This document shows positions 57,654-64,000 of a DNA stretch of 64,000 bases, in pieces. Numbering within the stretch: the stretch's first letter is position 1; every line of letters starts with the position of its first letter. The notes under the pieces were generated by a model. It was not told the DNA's origin, ran no database searches, and saw nothing but the letters and a program-made list of their open reading frames with translations. The position numbers and the translations under genes are program-made. Origin of the DNA: Gracilimonas amylolytica (GTDB taxonomy: Bacteria > Bacteroidota > Rhodothermia > Balneolales > Balneolaceae); assembly GCF_002911695.1 (NCBI RefSeq), contig NZ_PQBS01000007.1:107666-171665 (forward strand). Reading direction: 5' to 3'.

Positions 57654-58142
57654 TAATTTCACCTTACTTTCCTGTTTTGGATCCAGATCGTAGAGGGATG
57701 AAGCCGTGGCCTGAATGGTCTTGTACCATTCGTTGCCGTATTTGTCGTTGATGGTGTAGAAATCAGCAAAATCAGGCTTACGGATCGTCATCTTCCATTC
57801 CTGGGTTTTGGATTTGAACGTCGGATCTACGTGCAAGAGCTCATGATACAGCATCATTTCCTTGGTATCATTATCCAGCATATCCCAAAGCTCCCCTGAG
57901 ATCTCGATCAGATAATCATTACCGGAATAATGCTTCACTTCGCGACTTGCTTTCATGCATTTAGCTGCCCGCTGCTTGGATAAGTTCGGGTACACAAGAA
58001 AATACCCGATCTCAGCCGGACCAAATTCCATCTTATGTTTCTCGATCACCTTCTTGGCAATGGCTTCCACCTCGGGCGATTCCATGAGTTGTTTGGTTGA
58101 ATGTACGGTCGGTTCAGCGTTTAAAAAATCGTTCTCTGGCAT
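57651..58142 (-). CDS. Putative zinc metallopeptidase (phage-type metallopeptidase domain)
   Basis: A 163-residue protein with an HELLH zinc motif (100-104) followed by a downstream aspartate-rich DPTF segment. I relate it to the putative phage metallopeptidase domain family. The C-terminal ~50 residues (KPDFADFYTINDKYGNEWY) and the helical N-terminus (SPEVEAIAKKVIEKHK) fit a small cytosolic protease, possibly of phage origin. Its stop codon lies in the right outer repeat of the S23 unit. Confidence 0.75.
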   Translation of the reverse strand: MPENDFLNAEPTVHSTKQLMESPEVEAIAKKVIEKHKMEFGPAEIGYFLVYPNLSKQRAAKCMKASREVKHYSGNDYLIEISGELWDMLDNDTKEMMLYHELLHVDPTFKSKTQEWKMTIRKPDFADFYTINDKYGNEWYKTIQATASSLYDLDPKQESKVKL

Positions 58143-58194
58143 GAATAGATTATCGTTTTATAAATTAAGTTTCTCTTGGTTTCAGATAGTTAAG

Positions 58195-58686
58195 CTATGA
58201 CTTCGGAACAAGAACGGAGGTAGCCACAATAGAATATTCCTTCTGCGGTCCTGTGATCTTATCAGGATCCTGTCCGGCATCTTCAGCATAGTGTTTGGCT
58301 TCTTCTTCAGTCAGTTCCTTGACCTCAAAATTACCGATCAGTTTTACCGTCTTTCCTTTAGAATCGGTAGGAATAAAAAACCCATAATCCTTAAAGGTAA
58401 TACGAGCAGATTCACTGCCGGCATTGGCCACAAAAAAGCACCCCTTCTTCTCGCACACTTCGGCGATCTCAGTTTCTATCGTGATCACTTTATCTGTGAA
58501 ATCTTCGGGAGCATTGATCAGTTCACTGAGTTCTATAGCGGTATCCCACGTATCAACTTCAGCCCCGAATACTTCATAGGCATCTGTTTGTTGAACCGGT
58601 TCAGATAAACGAATGACTTCAGCATCCTGAGCCATAACACCGGTTGAGATAAAAAGAGTACATACAGCGATCAATAACGTTTTCAT
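58195..58686 (-). CDS. DUF4920 periplasmic protein
   Basis: A 163-residue protein with a signal peptide (about 1-19, cleaved near VMAQD) and an OB-like beta domain: ITIETEIAEVCEKKGCFFVAN carries a C-x5-C pair typical of DUF4920, and VKLIGNFEVKELTEEEAKHYAED follows near 120-142. The cysteines may bind metal or form a disulfide in the periplasm. Function unknown. Confidence 0.82.
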   Translation of the reverse strand: MKTLLIAVCTLFISTGVMAQDAEVIRLSEPVQQTDAYEVFGAEVDTWDTAIELSELINAPEDFTDKVITIETEIAEVCEKKGCFFVANAGSESARITFKDYGFFIPTDSKGKTVKLIGNFEVKELTEEEAKHYAEDAGQDPDKITGPQKEYSIVATSVLVPKS

Positions 58687-58773
58687 AGGATATCATGTTT
58701 GATTTTGAGGGAGCCCAAACATACAAATAAGTTTGGGTAAATCTCATCCGATATCCTCTTATTTTTGGAATTA

Positions 58774-59598
58774 TTAACCGGACTTCTGTCTGTTTTCACA
58801 GTAGTAGATCTTTCTTCCCCCGGTTTTCATTTCAACAATATCCTTTCCGCATTTGTAGCAGGGATTTCCGGTCCGGCCATACGCATAGTGTCGATATTCC
58901 TTACGAGAGCTTCCCTCCCGCTTCAGGGCTTCAACCAGTTCGGGTTCTGTTGTAATACCACCGGTTTTATAAGAACGTCGTGAAAGCTCCACGGAATAGT
59001 GAGCCAGCGCCTCGATTTGTTCATCAGTACAATCCTTCGGCCGATAGTCCGGATCCACTTTGGCACAAAACATAATTTCACTTCGCAGGTAATTACCAAC
59101 CCCACTCAAAAACCCCTGATCAAGCAGAAGCGTAGCTAATTTTCGATTCTTGAAATTATCGTCTTTGTATCGTTGCAAAACTTGCTCGTATGTTGTTTCA
59201 GGATGTACTACATCCGGACCCAGTTTTTTGATGTAGGGATGGTCACTGACTTCGGTATCTTTCAGCATTTCAACCTCAGAGGCCGAGTATAAAAATGCAG
59301 ATCCTTTTGCAGTTCTGATGGCCACTCTCAAAGATCGGTTGGTATCCGGTTCTTCCGGCGTTTTACTGATCAGCCACTTTCCGTACAGCTGATTATGAGA
59401 GTAGAGATTCAAGTCGTTATCAAAAGCTGTGATGATGGCCTTTCCTCGTGGTGTTACCGATGAGACCTTTTGTCCCTTCAAGGATTCTTCAAATGGTTTA
59501 AGTTCATCGAATGCAAAAAACAGATCAATGATCTCCTCTCCTGCTACGGCCTGACTGATCTTATCCGCTGCTCTCCAAATTTCCGGTCCTTCTGGCAT
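58774..59598 (-). CDS. Endonuclease VIII-like DNA glycosylase (Fpg/Nei family)
   Basis: A 274-residue base-excision glycosylase/AP lyase. Catalytic Pro2-Glu3 follow the initiator in MPEGPEIWRA; the H2TH region is around LLDQGFLSGVGNYLRSEIM near 157-175; a C-terminal zinc finger begins CYKCGKDIVEM. The fourth expected zinc cysteine is Arg (YYCENRQ instead of CxxC), so the finger is imperfect. It removes oxidised pyrimidines/purines. The MPEGPE-IW start favours Nei over Fpg. Confidence 0.87.
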   Translation of the reverse strand: MPEGPEIWRAADKISQAVAGEEIIDLFFAFDELKPFEESLKGQKVSSVTPRGKAIITAFDNDLNLYSHNQLYGKWLISKTPEEPDTNRSLRVAIRTAKGSAFLYSASEVEMLKDTEVSDHPYIKKLGPDVVHPETTYEQVLQRYKDDNFKNRKLATLLLDQGFLSGVGNYLRSEIMFCAKVDPDYRPKDCTDEQIEALAHYSVELSRRSYKTGGITTEPELVEALKREGSSRKEYRHYAYGRTGNPCYKCGKDIVEMKTGGRKIYYCENRQKSG

Positions 59599-59605
59599 AT
59601 TTTAC

Positions 59606-59632
59606 TATGGTTATTGGTTAATAGTTAATAGT
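59606..59632. repeat. ATGGTTATTGGTTAATAG-type low-complexity repeat
   Basis: A GGTTATTGGTTAATAGTTAATAG stretch directly upstream of the Nei gene start. It resembles the AATGGTTATT units at 2412 and may be part of the same dispersed family. Confidence 0.35.
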
Positions 59633-59740
59633 TTAAATGAAGTTCATTATGATACATAGCTTATTGCAGAACAATAACAAAAAGAACAGGTAATAATCCG
59701 GCCTTTGAAAAATGAGCGTTAAAAAGATGACGAAATGCAG

Positions 59741-59940
59741 CGTTAAGAAAGAAATCATACTGCATGGTGTTTAACTTTCATGCAAGCCCAGAGATGGAGC
59801 CTGCCTGCCGGCAAGGCAGGCATTGATTTCTTTTAGCGAAATGAAGTCAGCTTTAGATCTTTTTTCACAGCCTTGACTTTTTGTTACTTTTGGTGCCTGT
59901 CCGACAACCGGCGGATCAAGCCAAAAGTAAGTGAATGCAT
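59741..59940. repeat. Cluster of nested palindromes
   Basis: In the 394-bp gap between nei and the next gene are at least four inverted repeats: CGTTAAGAAAGAAATCA (59741-59757) with TGATTTCTTTTAGCG (59823-59837); TGCATG...CATGCA (59761-59784); GCCTGCCT...AGGCAGGC (59799-59821); and TTACTTTTGG...CCAAAAGTAA (59884-59940). No gene is seen here. I believe similar sequences are common in related genomes, but this could not be checked. Confidence 0.6.
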
Positions 59941-59992
59941 CTACTAATAGAGTTATATCAAGATACTACAAATCACACCGAAAATACGTTCA

Positions 59993-60382
59993 ATGAAAGC
60001 CATCATCACCCTAATTTCCGGATTTTTTGGAATCCTTTTTTTTGAGGGGTTTGCCCGACTGATCATCACCTTTTATCATCGGGTTGAGTTTAATTTTTAC
60101 GGAATTTCTCACCTACCGGCTGATGTATGGATGTATGTGATCCTGGCATCTGTACTCACAAGCACCTGGCTGGCGACCATGCTTGTTCTTACGGTTCTAA
60201 AAACGAACAGTAAGCGTTATGCGATATTATTCGGGATCATTTTGATTATTTGGCGTGGTATTGAGATCGCTAATTCCTATCAAACTGAACCGATTTTTTA
60301 TTTTATAACAGTGATCACGCTTCATTTGACAGGGATTTATCTGGCATATCTGGTGTACACTAAGCAGGAATCCGTGGCCTGA
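59993..60382 (+). CDS. Hypothetical four-helix membrane protein
   Basis: A 129-residue protein with four hydrophobic segments (about 3-24, 42-64, 72-88, 104-122) and almost no loops. The first helix ends FFEGFARLII. No family is recognised. It is isolated in repeat-rich DNA, and repeat element A starts 2 bp after its stop. Confidence 0.6.
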   Translation: MKAIITLISGFFGILFFEGFARLIITFYHRVEFNFYGISHLPADVWMYVILASVLTSTWLATMLVLTVLKTNSKRYAILFGIILIIWRGIEIANSYQTEPIFYFITVITLHLTGIYLAYLVYTKQESVA

Positions 60383-60384
60383 CT

Positions 60385-60439
60385 CACATCCCCCTGTCAT
60401 TGAGCTGAAGCTCAATGCCGGTCCCTCTTCAAAGAGGGA
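60385..60439 (+). repeat. 55-bp repeat, copy A (covarying hairpin)
   Basis: CACATCCCCCTGT, then hairpin CATTGAGC-TGAA-GCTCAATG, then CC and GGTCCCTCTTCAAAGAGGGA (itself an 8-bp-arm palindrome). Copy B is its reverse complement at 60757-60811: the flanks are identical, but the hairpin differs at three positions per arm, each with a matching change in the other arm. Confidence 0.85.
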
Positions 60440-60462
60440 ATCTCTACTGATCAATTTTTTCC

Positions 60463-60495
60463 TTCTCGTTCCACCACTCCGCTGCGGAACGAGAA
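60463..60495. repeat. CGTTCC-N13-GGAACG palindrome, second copy
   Basis: TTCTCGTTCC and GGAACGAGAA are perfect 10-bp arms around ACCACTCCGCTGC (13 nt). Same plan as the hairpin at 159-185. Confidence 0.7.
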
Positions 60496-60510
60496 TTAGA
60501 GCTAAAAACA

Positions 60511-60577
60511 AATCCATCATTCGGCTCAGTAGCCAAGAGATTGATTGTAAGATTCAAAAAGAGCCGGGTGATGGATT
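60511..60577. repeat. Hairpin repeat C (ATCCATCA family)
   Basis: AATCCATCATTCGGCTC pairs with GAGCCGGGTGATGGATT; the two differing positions become G-T wobbles. Confidence 0.65.
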
Positions 60578-60625
60578 GAGCCAAGGGTGCCAAAATTAAC
60601 ACTACATACATGCTGATATAAAACC

Positions 60626-60690
60626 ATCCATCACCCCGTCCTCACATTATTTGCGTTTTAAGTAGAATCACATCGGACGGAATGATGGAT
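60626..60690. repeat. Hairpin repeat D (ATCCATCA family)
   Basis: ATCCATCACCCCGTCC pairs with GGACGGAATGATGGAT, again with wobble pairs. Both C and D share the ATCCATCA(TT/CC)C arm sequence but have different inner parts. Confidence 0.65.
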
Positions 60691-60756
60691 TATTCAATTC
60701 ATATTTTAAACAACAGAGTTCCTAAAGTTTTATACTGTTTTATTAAACAAGAAAAA

Positions 60757-60811
60757 TCCCTCTTTGAAGAGGGACCGTAAATGATCTCCTGATCATTTAC
60801 AGGGGGATGTG
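60757..60811 (-). repeat. 55-bp repeat, copy B (covarying hairpin)
   Basis: Reverse-complement copy of element A. Read on the minus strand it is CACATCCCCCTGT, hairpin AAATGATC-AGGA-GATCATTT, AC, then the same 20-base palindrome. It ends 54 bp before the next gene's ATG. Confidence 0.85.
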
Positions 60812-60865
60812 CGTTTGCTCAATATCTTGTACATTCATCGCAATGATCAAAACCAAATAAACTAC

Positions 60866-62065
60866 ATGAAATATTTCGGCCTCATCTGCCTGACAACCTC
60901 TTTACTATTTGCAGCCTGTTCTTCAACCCCTGAATCCCGCATAAAGGAAAACCCCTCTCCCGCAAGTGATAACAGCTTCTATCCTCGGCTCTTTACCGAT
61001 AACACCGGAACTGTGATTATGAGCTGGATGGAACAGGATGAAAACTCCGTCACCAAACTAAAGTACGCGACATTCACAAATGAAACCTGGGGTGAACCGG
61101 TTGAAATTGCCTCAGACTCCACCTGGTTTGTAAACTGGGCCGACTACCCCGCCATCATTGCCCGTAATGGCAAACCCATGGCGGCGCACTGGCTCGATAA
61201 GGTTGAGGGTGGTACCTATGCCTATCACATAAGGATGAAGGCTTACAACGAAGGTTGGACGGATGCCTTCACCCCCCACACCGACAACACCCCCACTGAA
61301 CACGGGTTCGTCAGCATGACCCCAGCAACGGATTCTACCTACATGGCCCTGTGGCTTGATGGCCGACAAACCTTGGATCGTGCAGTAGATGATTATGCCA
61401 ACATGAATAAAGCCATGACCCTCAGAGCGGCTCATATTTCTAACACCGGTGATATTCTGGAAGATTACCGGCTTGATGAAACCGTGTGCGATTGCTGCCA
61501 AACGGCTATTGTTAAAACCGTAATAGGTTACGCGGCTGCTTACAGAAACAGAACATCCGATGAAATTCGGGATATTTATACAACAACCCTGATCAATGAT
61601 AAGTGGTCAGAACCAACAGCTATCTATAATGATAACTGGCAGATCGCGGCCTGCCCGGTCAATGGTCCGGCCATAGATGCTCATGGCAATACCGTAGCCG
61701 TTGCCTGGTTTACCGGAGCCAATGATGAGGCTCTGGTTAAAATGGCACTCTCACAAGACCACGGCCAAACCTATGGAGTACCCATTCTCTTAGATGATCA
61801 AGCTCCCCTTGGTCGTGTAGATCTGAATATGAGCGATGAATCTCTTTGGGTAAGCTGGCTAAGGCCAAATGATGAAGATGCTGAACTGGTGATAAGGAAA
61901 TATAATCTGAATGGAAAAATGGTGGAAGAATATTCAGTTCCGGGATTATCTAAGGATAGAAGCAGTGGATTTCCTCAGATCACACTAAATGAGGATAGGT
62001 TGATGATAAGTTACACGGATTTAGGTGATAAAAACTCAACAGTGAAAACATTAAATTTGGAATGA
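60866..62065 (+). CDS. Hypothetical lipoprotein with beta-propeller-like (sialidase/BNR) repeats
   Basis: A 399-residue lipoprotein with lipobox LLFAACSS (C18). Downstream, repeated segments with an SW/AW...D pattern (VIMSWMEQDEN, VAVAWFTGANDEALV, LWVSWLRPNDEDAELV, LMISYTDLGD) resemble BNR/sialidase-type propeller blades. No sialidase catalytic set is visible, so an enzymatic role is not claimed. A CDCC motif (about residue 209) might bind metal. A GTG start at 60809 overlapping repeat B is possible, but the ATG at 60866 places the signal peptide correctly. Confidence 0.75.
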   Translation: MKYFGLICLTTSLLFAACSSTPESRIKENPSPASDNSFYPRLFTDNTGTVIMSWMEQDENSVTKLKYATFTNETWGEPVEIASDSTWFVNWADYPAIIARNGKPMAAHWLDKVEGGTYAYHIRMKAYNEGWTDAFTPHTDNTPTEHGFVSMTPATDSTYMALWLDGRQTLDRAVDDYANMNKAMTLRAAHISNTGDILEDYRLDETVCDCCQTAIVKTVIGYAAAYRNRTSDEIRDIYTTTLINDKWSEPTAIYNDNWQIAACPVNGPAIDAHGNTVAVAWFTGANDEALVKMALSQDHGQTYGVPILLDDQAPLGRVDLNMSDESLWVSWLRPNDEDAELVIRKYNLNGKMVEEYSVPGLSKDRSSGFPQITLNEDRLMISYTDLGDKNSTVKTLNLE

Positions 62066-62075
62066 ATGATGAATC

Positions 62076-62453
62076 TTATTCCTCAGGATCTACAAATTCG
62101 ATTCTATCTGCATAAACTATTCCAACAATATTTTCTCCCCCGGCCGCGGGTATAACAGTAATAGTAAAGGAATCATCTCCTGCATCTGAAATACTAAAGG
62201 TACCATGTTCATTATCAGGTTCAATTTCAATGTTTTCCATAGTAATATTTTGAAAGGATTTTCCTCCACCACCCATTGATTCATTCTTCATATAAAAACC
62301 TTGTGCCCTTACAGAAGCATCTAACATGGTTTGTCGAATCGCATCATAATTAGCATTAGCACGGGTCTCTTGCATGGTATTAATTGCAACTATTGTTGCG
62401 ATACCAACCAAAATGGTGACTAGTATAATTAAAAGTAACTGTTGCTGCCCCAT
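62076..62453 (-). CDS. Type IV pilin-like protein, paralogue 2
   Basis: A 125-residue protein with an MGQQQLLL N-terminus and a continuous hydrophobic helix (about 5-25, LLLIILVTILVGIATIVAI), like mature type IV pilin but without the usual F/M-T-L-I-E start. A FYMKNESMGGGGKSF segment (about 54-68) is shared with paralogue 1. No Shine-Dalgarno sequence precedes it. It is probably a minor pilin or a pilus-like subunit; function not proven. Confidence 0.65.
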   Translation of the reverse strand: MGQQQLLLIILVTILVGIATIVAINTMQETRANANYDAIRQTMLDASVRAQGFYMKNESMGGGGKSFQNITMENIEIEPDNEHGTFSISDAGDDSFTITVIPAAGGENIVGIVYADRIEFVDPEE

Positions 62454-62587
62454 GATTCAATAAGTTTTAATTGTTTTGAATATTATATAACAATTAATGG
62501 GTCTTCAGAATTATACTTTTTTAACAGATATAACTAAACCACCATGCATTGAAAGTACAGGTGTTTTAACTTTCGGCTGGGACCAAT

Positions 62588-62620
62588 AAAAAAAGCCACT
62601 GGTATTACCAGAGGCTTTTT
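62588..62620 (-). terminator. Terminator downstream of pilin-like gene 1
   Basis: On the minus strand: AAAAAGCC...GGCTTTTTTT with a CTGGTA/TACCAG stem (imperfect). It lies 21 bp after the stop of the gene at 63084-62641 and ends in a seven-T run in that direction. Confidence 0.75.
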
Positions 62621-62640
62621 ATAAGAAAAGTTCGATATTA

Positions 62641-63084
62641 TTAATTGTTGTCAGTCCATTCTACATTACTGTCAGATATAGTTGCTGCCAAAGTATTGTC
62701 AGCATCAGATGTTAGAGTAACTGCACCATCAATTCTACTTGCTGGATGAGCTGTAACAGTAAAAGAAGTAGCAGTACCAGTTGCTCCTGACATAACATAT
62801 CTACCATTTGCATTAATTGCAGTTAATCCATCAGATGAAATTGAATCAGCAGCAAAAGCCATGCTATTAAAAGTTAAACCACCAAAATCCTGACCTCCCC
62901 CACCAAGCATCTCAGGTTTCATAAAATAGCCTTGTGCCGAGGAAGCAATAGTAGCAACATCCTGTCTTACTGCATCCAGGTTAGCTGAATCTGCGGCAGA
63001 GCCGAAGGTGTTAATAGCTACCACGGTTGCGATACCTACGATGATTGTTACGAGTATTACGAGTAATAATTGTTGTTGACCCAT
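62641..63084 (-). CDS. Type IV pilin-like protein, paralogue 1 (probable major subunit)
   Basis: A 147-residue paralogue of the preceding gene: MGQQQLLLVILVTIIVGIATVVAI N-terminus, ANLDAVRQDVATIASSAQGYFMKPEMLGGGGQDF, then a beta-rich C-terminal domain that differs in the two copies. The start is preceded by an AGGAG ribosome binding site (TTAGGAGATCATCATG), rare in this window, and a strong terminator follows, so expression may be high. It lacks Glu5 of canonical pilins. The type IV pilus operon is at 43.2-52.8 kb. Confidence 0.7.
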   Translation of the reverse strand: MGQQQLLLVILVTIIVGIATVVAINTFGSAADSANLDAVRQDVATIASSAQGYFMKPEMLGGGGQDFGGLTFNSMAFAADSISSDGLTAINANGRYVMSGATGTATSFTVTAHPASRIDGAVTLTSDADNTLAATISDSNVEWTDNN

Positions 63085-63255
63085 GATGATCTCCTAAGTG
63101 TATTGTTTGTTTATTTGTGTTGTTAAACTTTTCAATTTCCGTCTGCTGCAAATGTTAAGATTTAACGCAACAAAGAAAATTAGAAATTATTTAGTGTTTT
63201 AGAATTTGTTTCCGAACACAAGAGGGTTTGCTTTCCGTCCTGTTACAAAAAATAA

Positions 63256-64000
63256 GGGTCTTATGAAGTTTAGAGCTCAAAGAGGTTCTTCTCTAAGCTT
63301 CTTCAGTAAGATCTTGTATAAGTTTTGATTTCGATGATTAAAGCGATATTCAGTTTCTTTTAAATACACATAAAAATGAGATTTCGATACCCCATTAAAT
63401 TGAGCCAACCGGCGTTTGGCATAACTCCAAAAAGATTCAATGCCATTAATGTGACTCGAGGAATTGGCGAATTCATCCTGGCCATGTTGAACACGATAAT
63501 GTTTGTCATAGCCCACATCCACTAGGCCATTATAGCCTCGCCAACCATCACTGTGAATCACACTGGCCGGGGCCACTTTTCCACGTATAATACACTGGAG
63601 TGTCTTTTTTCTTGCATCAGGGACAATTTCGGTATAGACTTTGCCCTTACGTTTGAAAATGCCAAAGACAATGGTTTTACCCGAAGCTCCTCGTCCTCGT
63701 TTACCAGGAATTCGTCGTGGACCAAAATAAGACTCGTCAACCTCAATGATGCCTTGGATCCGAGCCGATTGCTCAGACCATCGAGCGATGTGATGGCGCA
63801 GTTTGTCAAAGATCACGGTAACCGATCGCAATGAAATGCCGGTTAACTCAGCCGTTTCCGTTGCGGTTAAATCTAACGAAAAACACTTGATCAGATGCCG
63901 AAATTTAGCTTCTGAAATATGTGACCGTTTATAATACTTGTTATTCATTGTATAGCAATATGTTACAAGATTTTATAACATGCTATACTTCATAAGACCC
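63256..64000 (-). mobile_element. IS1595-family insertion sequence (745 bp)
   Basis: Terminal inverted repeats GGGTCTTATGAAGTTTA (63256-63272) and, at the right edge, TATACTTCATAAGACCC (63984-64000), match at 16 of 17 positions. Between them is a single transposase gene. The right repeat ends exactly at the window edge, so the target duplication cannot be seen. The element lies about 170 bp from the pilin-like genes. Confidence 0.85.
63277..63948 (-). CDS. IS1595-family transposase (ISXO2-like DDE domain)
   Basis: A 223-residue transposase: an HTH-like N-terminus (about 10-50, LTATETAELTGISLRSVTVIFDKL), the first acidic residue in IIEVDESYFG (D71), the second in VIHSDGWRGYNG, and the third region INGIESFWSYAKRRL. 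The zinc ribbon of longer family members is missing, so this is the short form. The reading frame is intact and probably functional. Confidence 0.9.
   Translation of the reverse strand: MNNKYYKRSHISEAKFRHLIKCFSLDLTATETAELTGISLRSVTVIFDKLRHHIARWSEQSARIQGIIEVDESYFGPRRIPGKRGRGASGKTIVFGIFKRKGKVYTEIVPDARKKTLQCIIRGKVAPASVIHSDGWRGYNGLVDVGYDKHYRVQHGQDEFANSSSHINGIESFWSYAKRRLAQFNGVSKSHFYVYLKETEYRFNHRNQNLYKILLKKLREEPL

Noticed and set aside
60809..60865. A GTG start for the propeller lipoprotein inside repeat B
   Set aside because: It would add 19 residues before the lipoprotein signal and places the start inside a repeat.
62521..62587. A possible GEMM-like riboswitch in the gap between the two pilin-like genes
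   Set aside because: A GAAAGT...ACTTTC stem is present but the conserved loops of c-di-GMP riboswitches are not.
43240..64000. CRISPR arrays, tRNA or rRNA genes
   Set aside because: No regularly spaced direct repeats, cloverleaf or rRNA-like sequence is visible; the repeats in 56-61 kb are palindromic and irregular.

Overview
The window looks like chromosomal DNA of a member of the Bacteroidota/Balneolota (FCB) group, most likely a Balneolaceae-like bacterium. Support comes from the Suf cluster carrying a DUF2480 gene, a Bacteroidota-type SPOR domain, a four-helix-bundle (S23/IVP) gene remnant, paired Nfu and IscA-type carriers, few Shine-Dalgarno sequences, several TTG starts and modest GC content. 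This assignment is inferred from gene families, not from a marker gene.

Layout. 0-3 kb: end of a Suf Fe-S operon (sufS, Nfu scaffold, A-type carrier, DUF2480). 3-8.4 kb: an SDR enzyme, type II IPP isomerase, polyprenyl synthase, BamD, NadD and an LD-carboxypeptidase. 8.4-14.8 kb: a PLP racemase-fold enzyme and an e(P4) phosphatase on the minus strand, then a plus-strand cluster of RimB-like protein, RimK ligase, AstE-like hydrolase, DUF952 and lipid kinase, followed by a TonB protein. 14.8-21 kb: response regulator, peroxiredoxin, two unknowns, Der GTPase and a UvrD-type helicase. 21-23 kb: thymidine kinase with a CNT nucleoside transporter. 23-30 kb: three consecutive SurA/PpiC-type isomerases, a MoxR ATPase and a VWA membrane protein. 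30-35.4 kb: a histidine phosphatase, MutL and monomeric isocitrate dehydrogenase. 35.5-42.3 kb: thrABC preceded by a Thr/Ile-rich leader peptide, then DedA and PlsC. This block is strikingly poor in GATC compared with both sides and may be foreign. 43.2-52.8 kb: a minus-strand type IV pilus operon (pilC, pilB, a cyclic-nucleotide-binding-fold protein, pilT, a pilM-pilN fusion, pilO-like gene, and a secretin ending in a SPOR domain). 53-56.3 kb: an MFS transporter, an Ig-like lipoprotein and a SUI1 factor.

56.3-64 kb is repeat-rich accessory DNA. A four-helix-bundle gene is broken by about 850 bp that carries a GIY-YIG nuclease gene between two related palindromes, and the whole unit sits between inverted GGTGTTAG-type repeats. 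Further on come a metallopeptidase, DUF4920 protein, Nei glycosylase, several palindromic repeats (including an inverted pair of 55-bp elements whose hairpin arms differ by compensatory changes), two paralogous pilin-like genes of an unusual MGQQQLLL type, and an IS1595-family element whose right end is the last base of the window.

The most interesting items are the nested GIY-YIG/palindrome/S23 structure, the covarying 55-bp repeats, the variant pilus machinery with its unusual candidate pilins, and the threonine leader in a compositionally distinct block.
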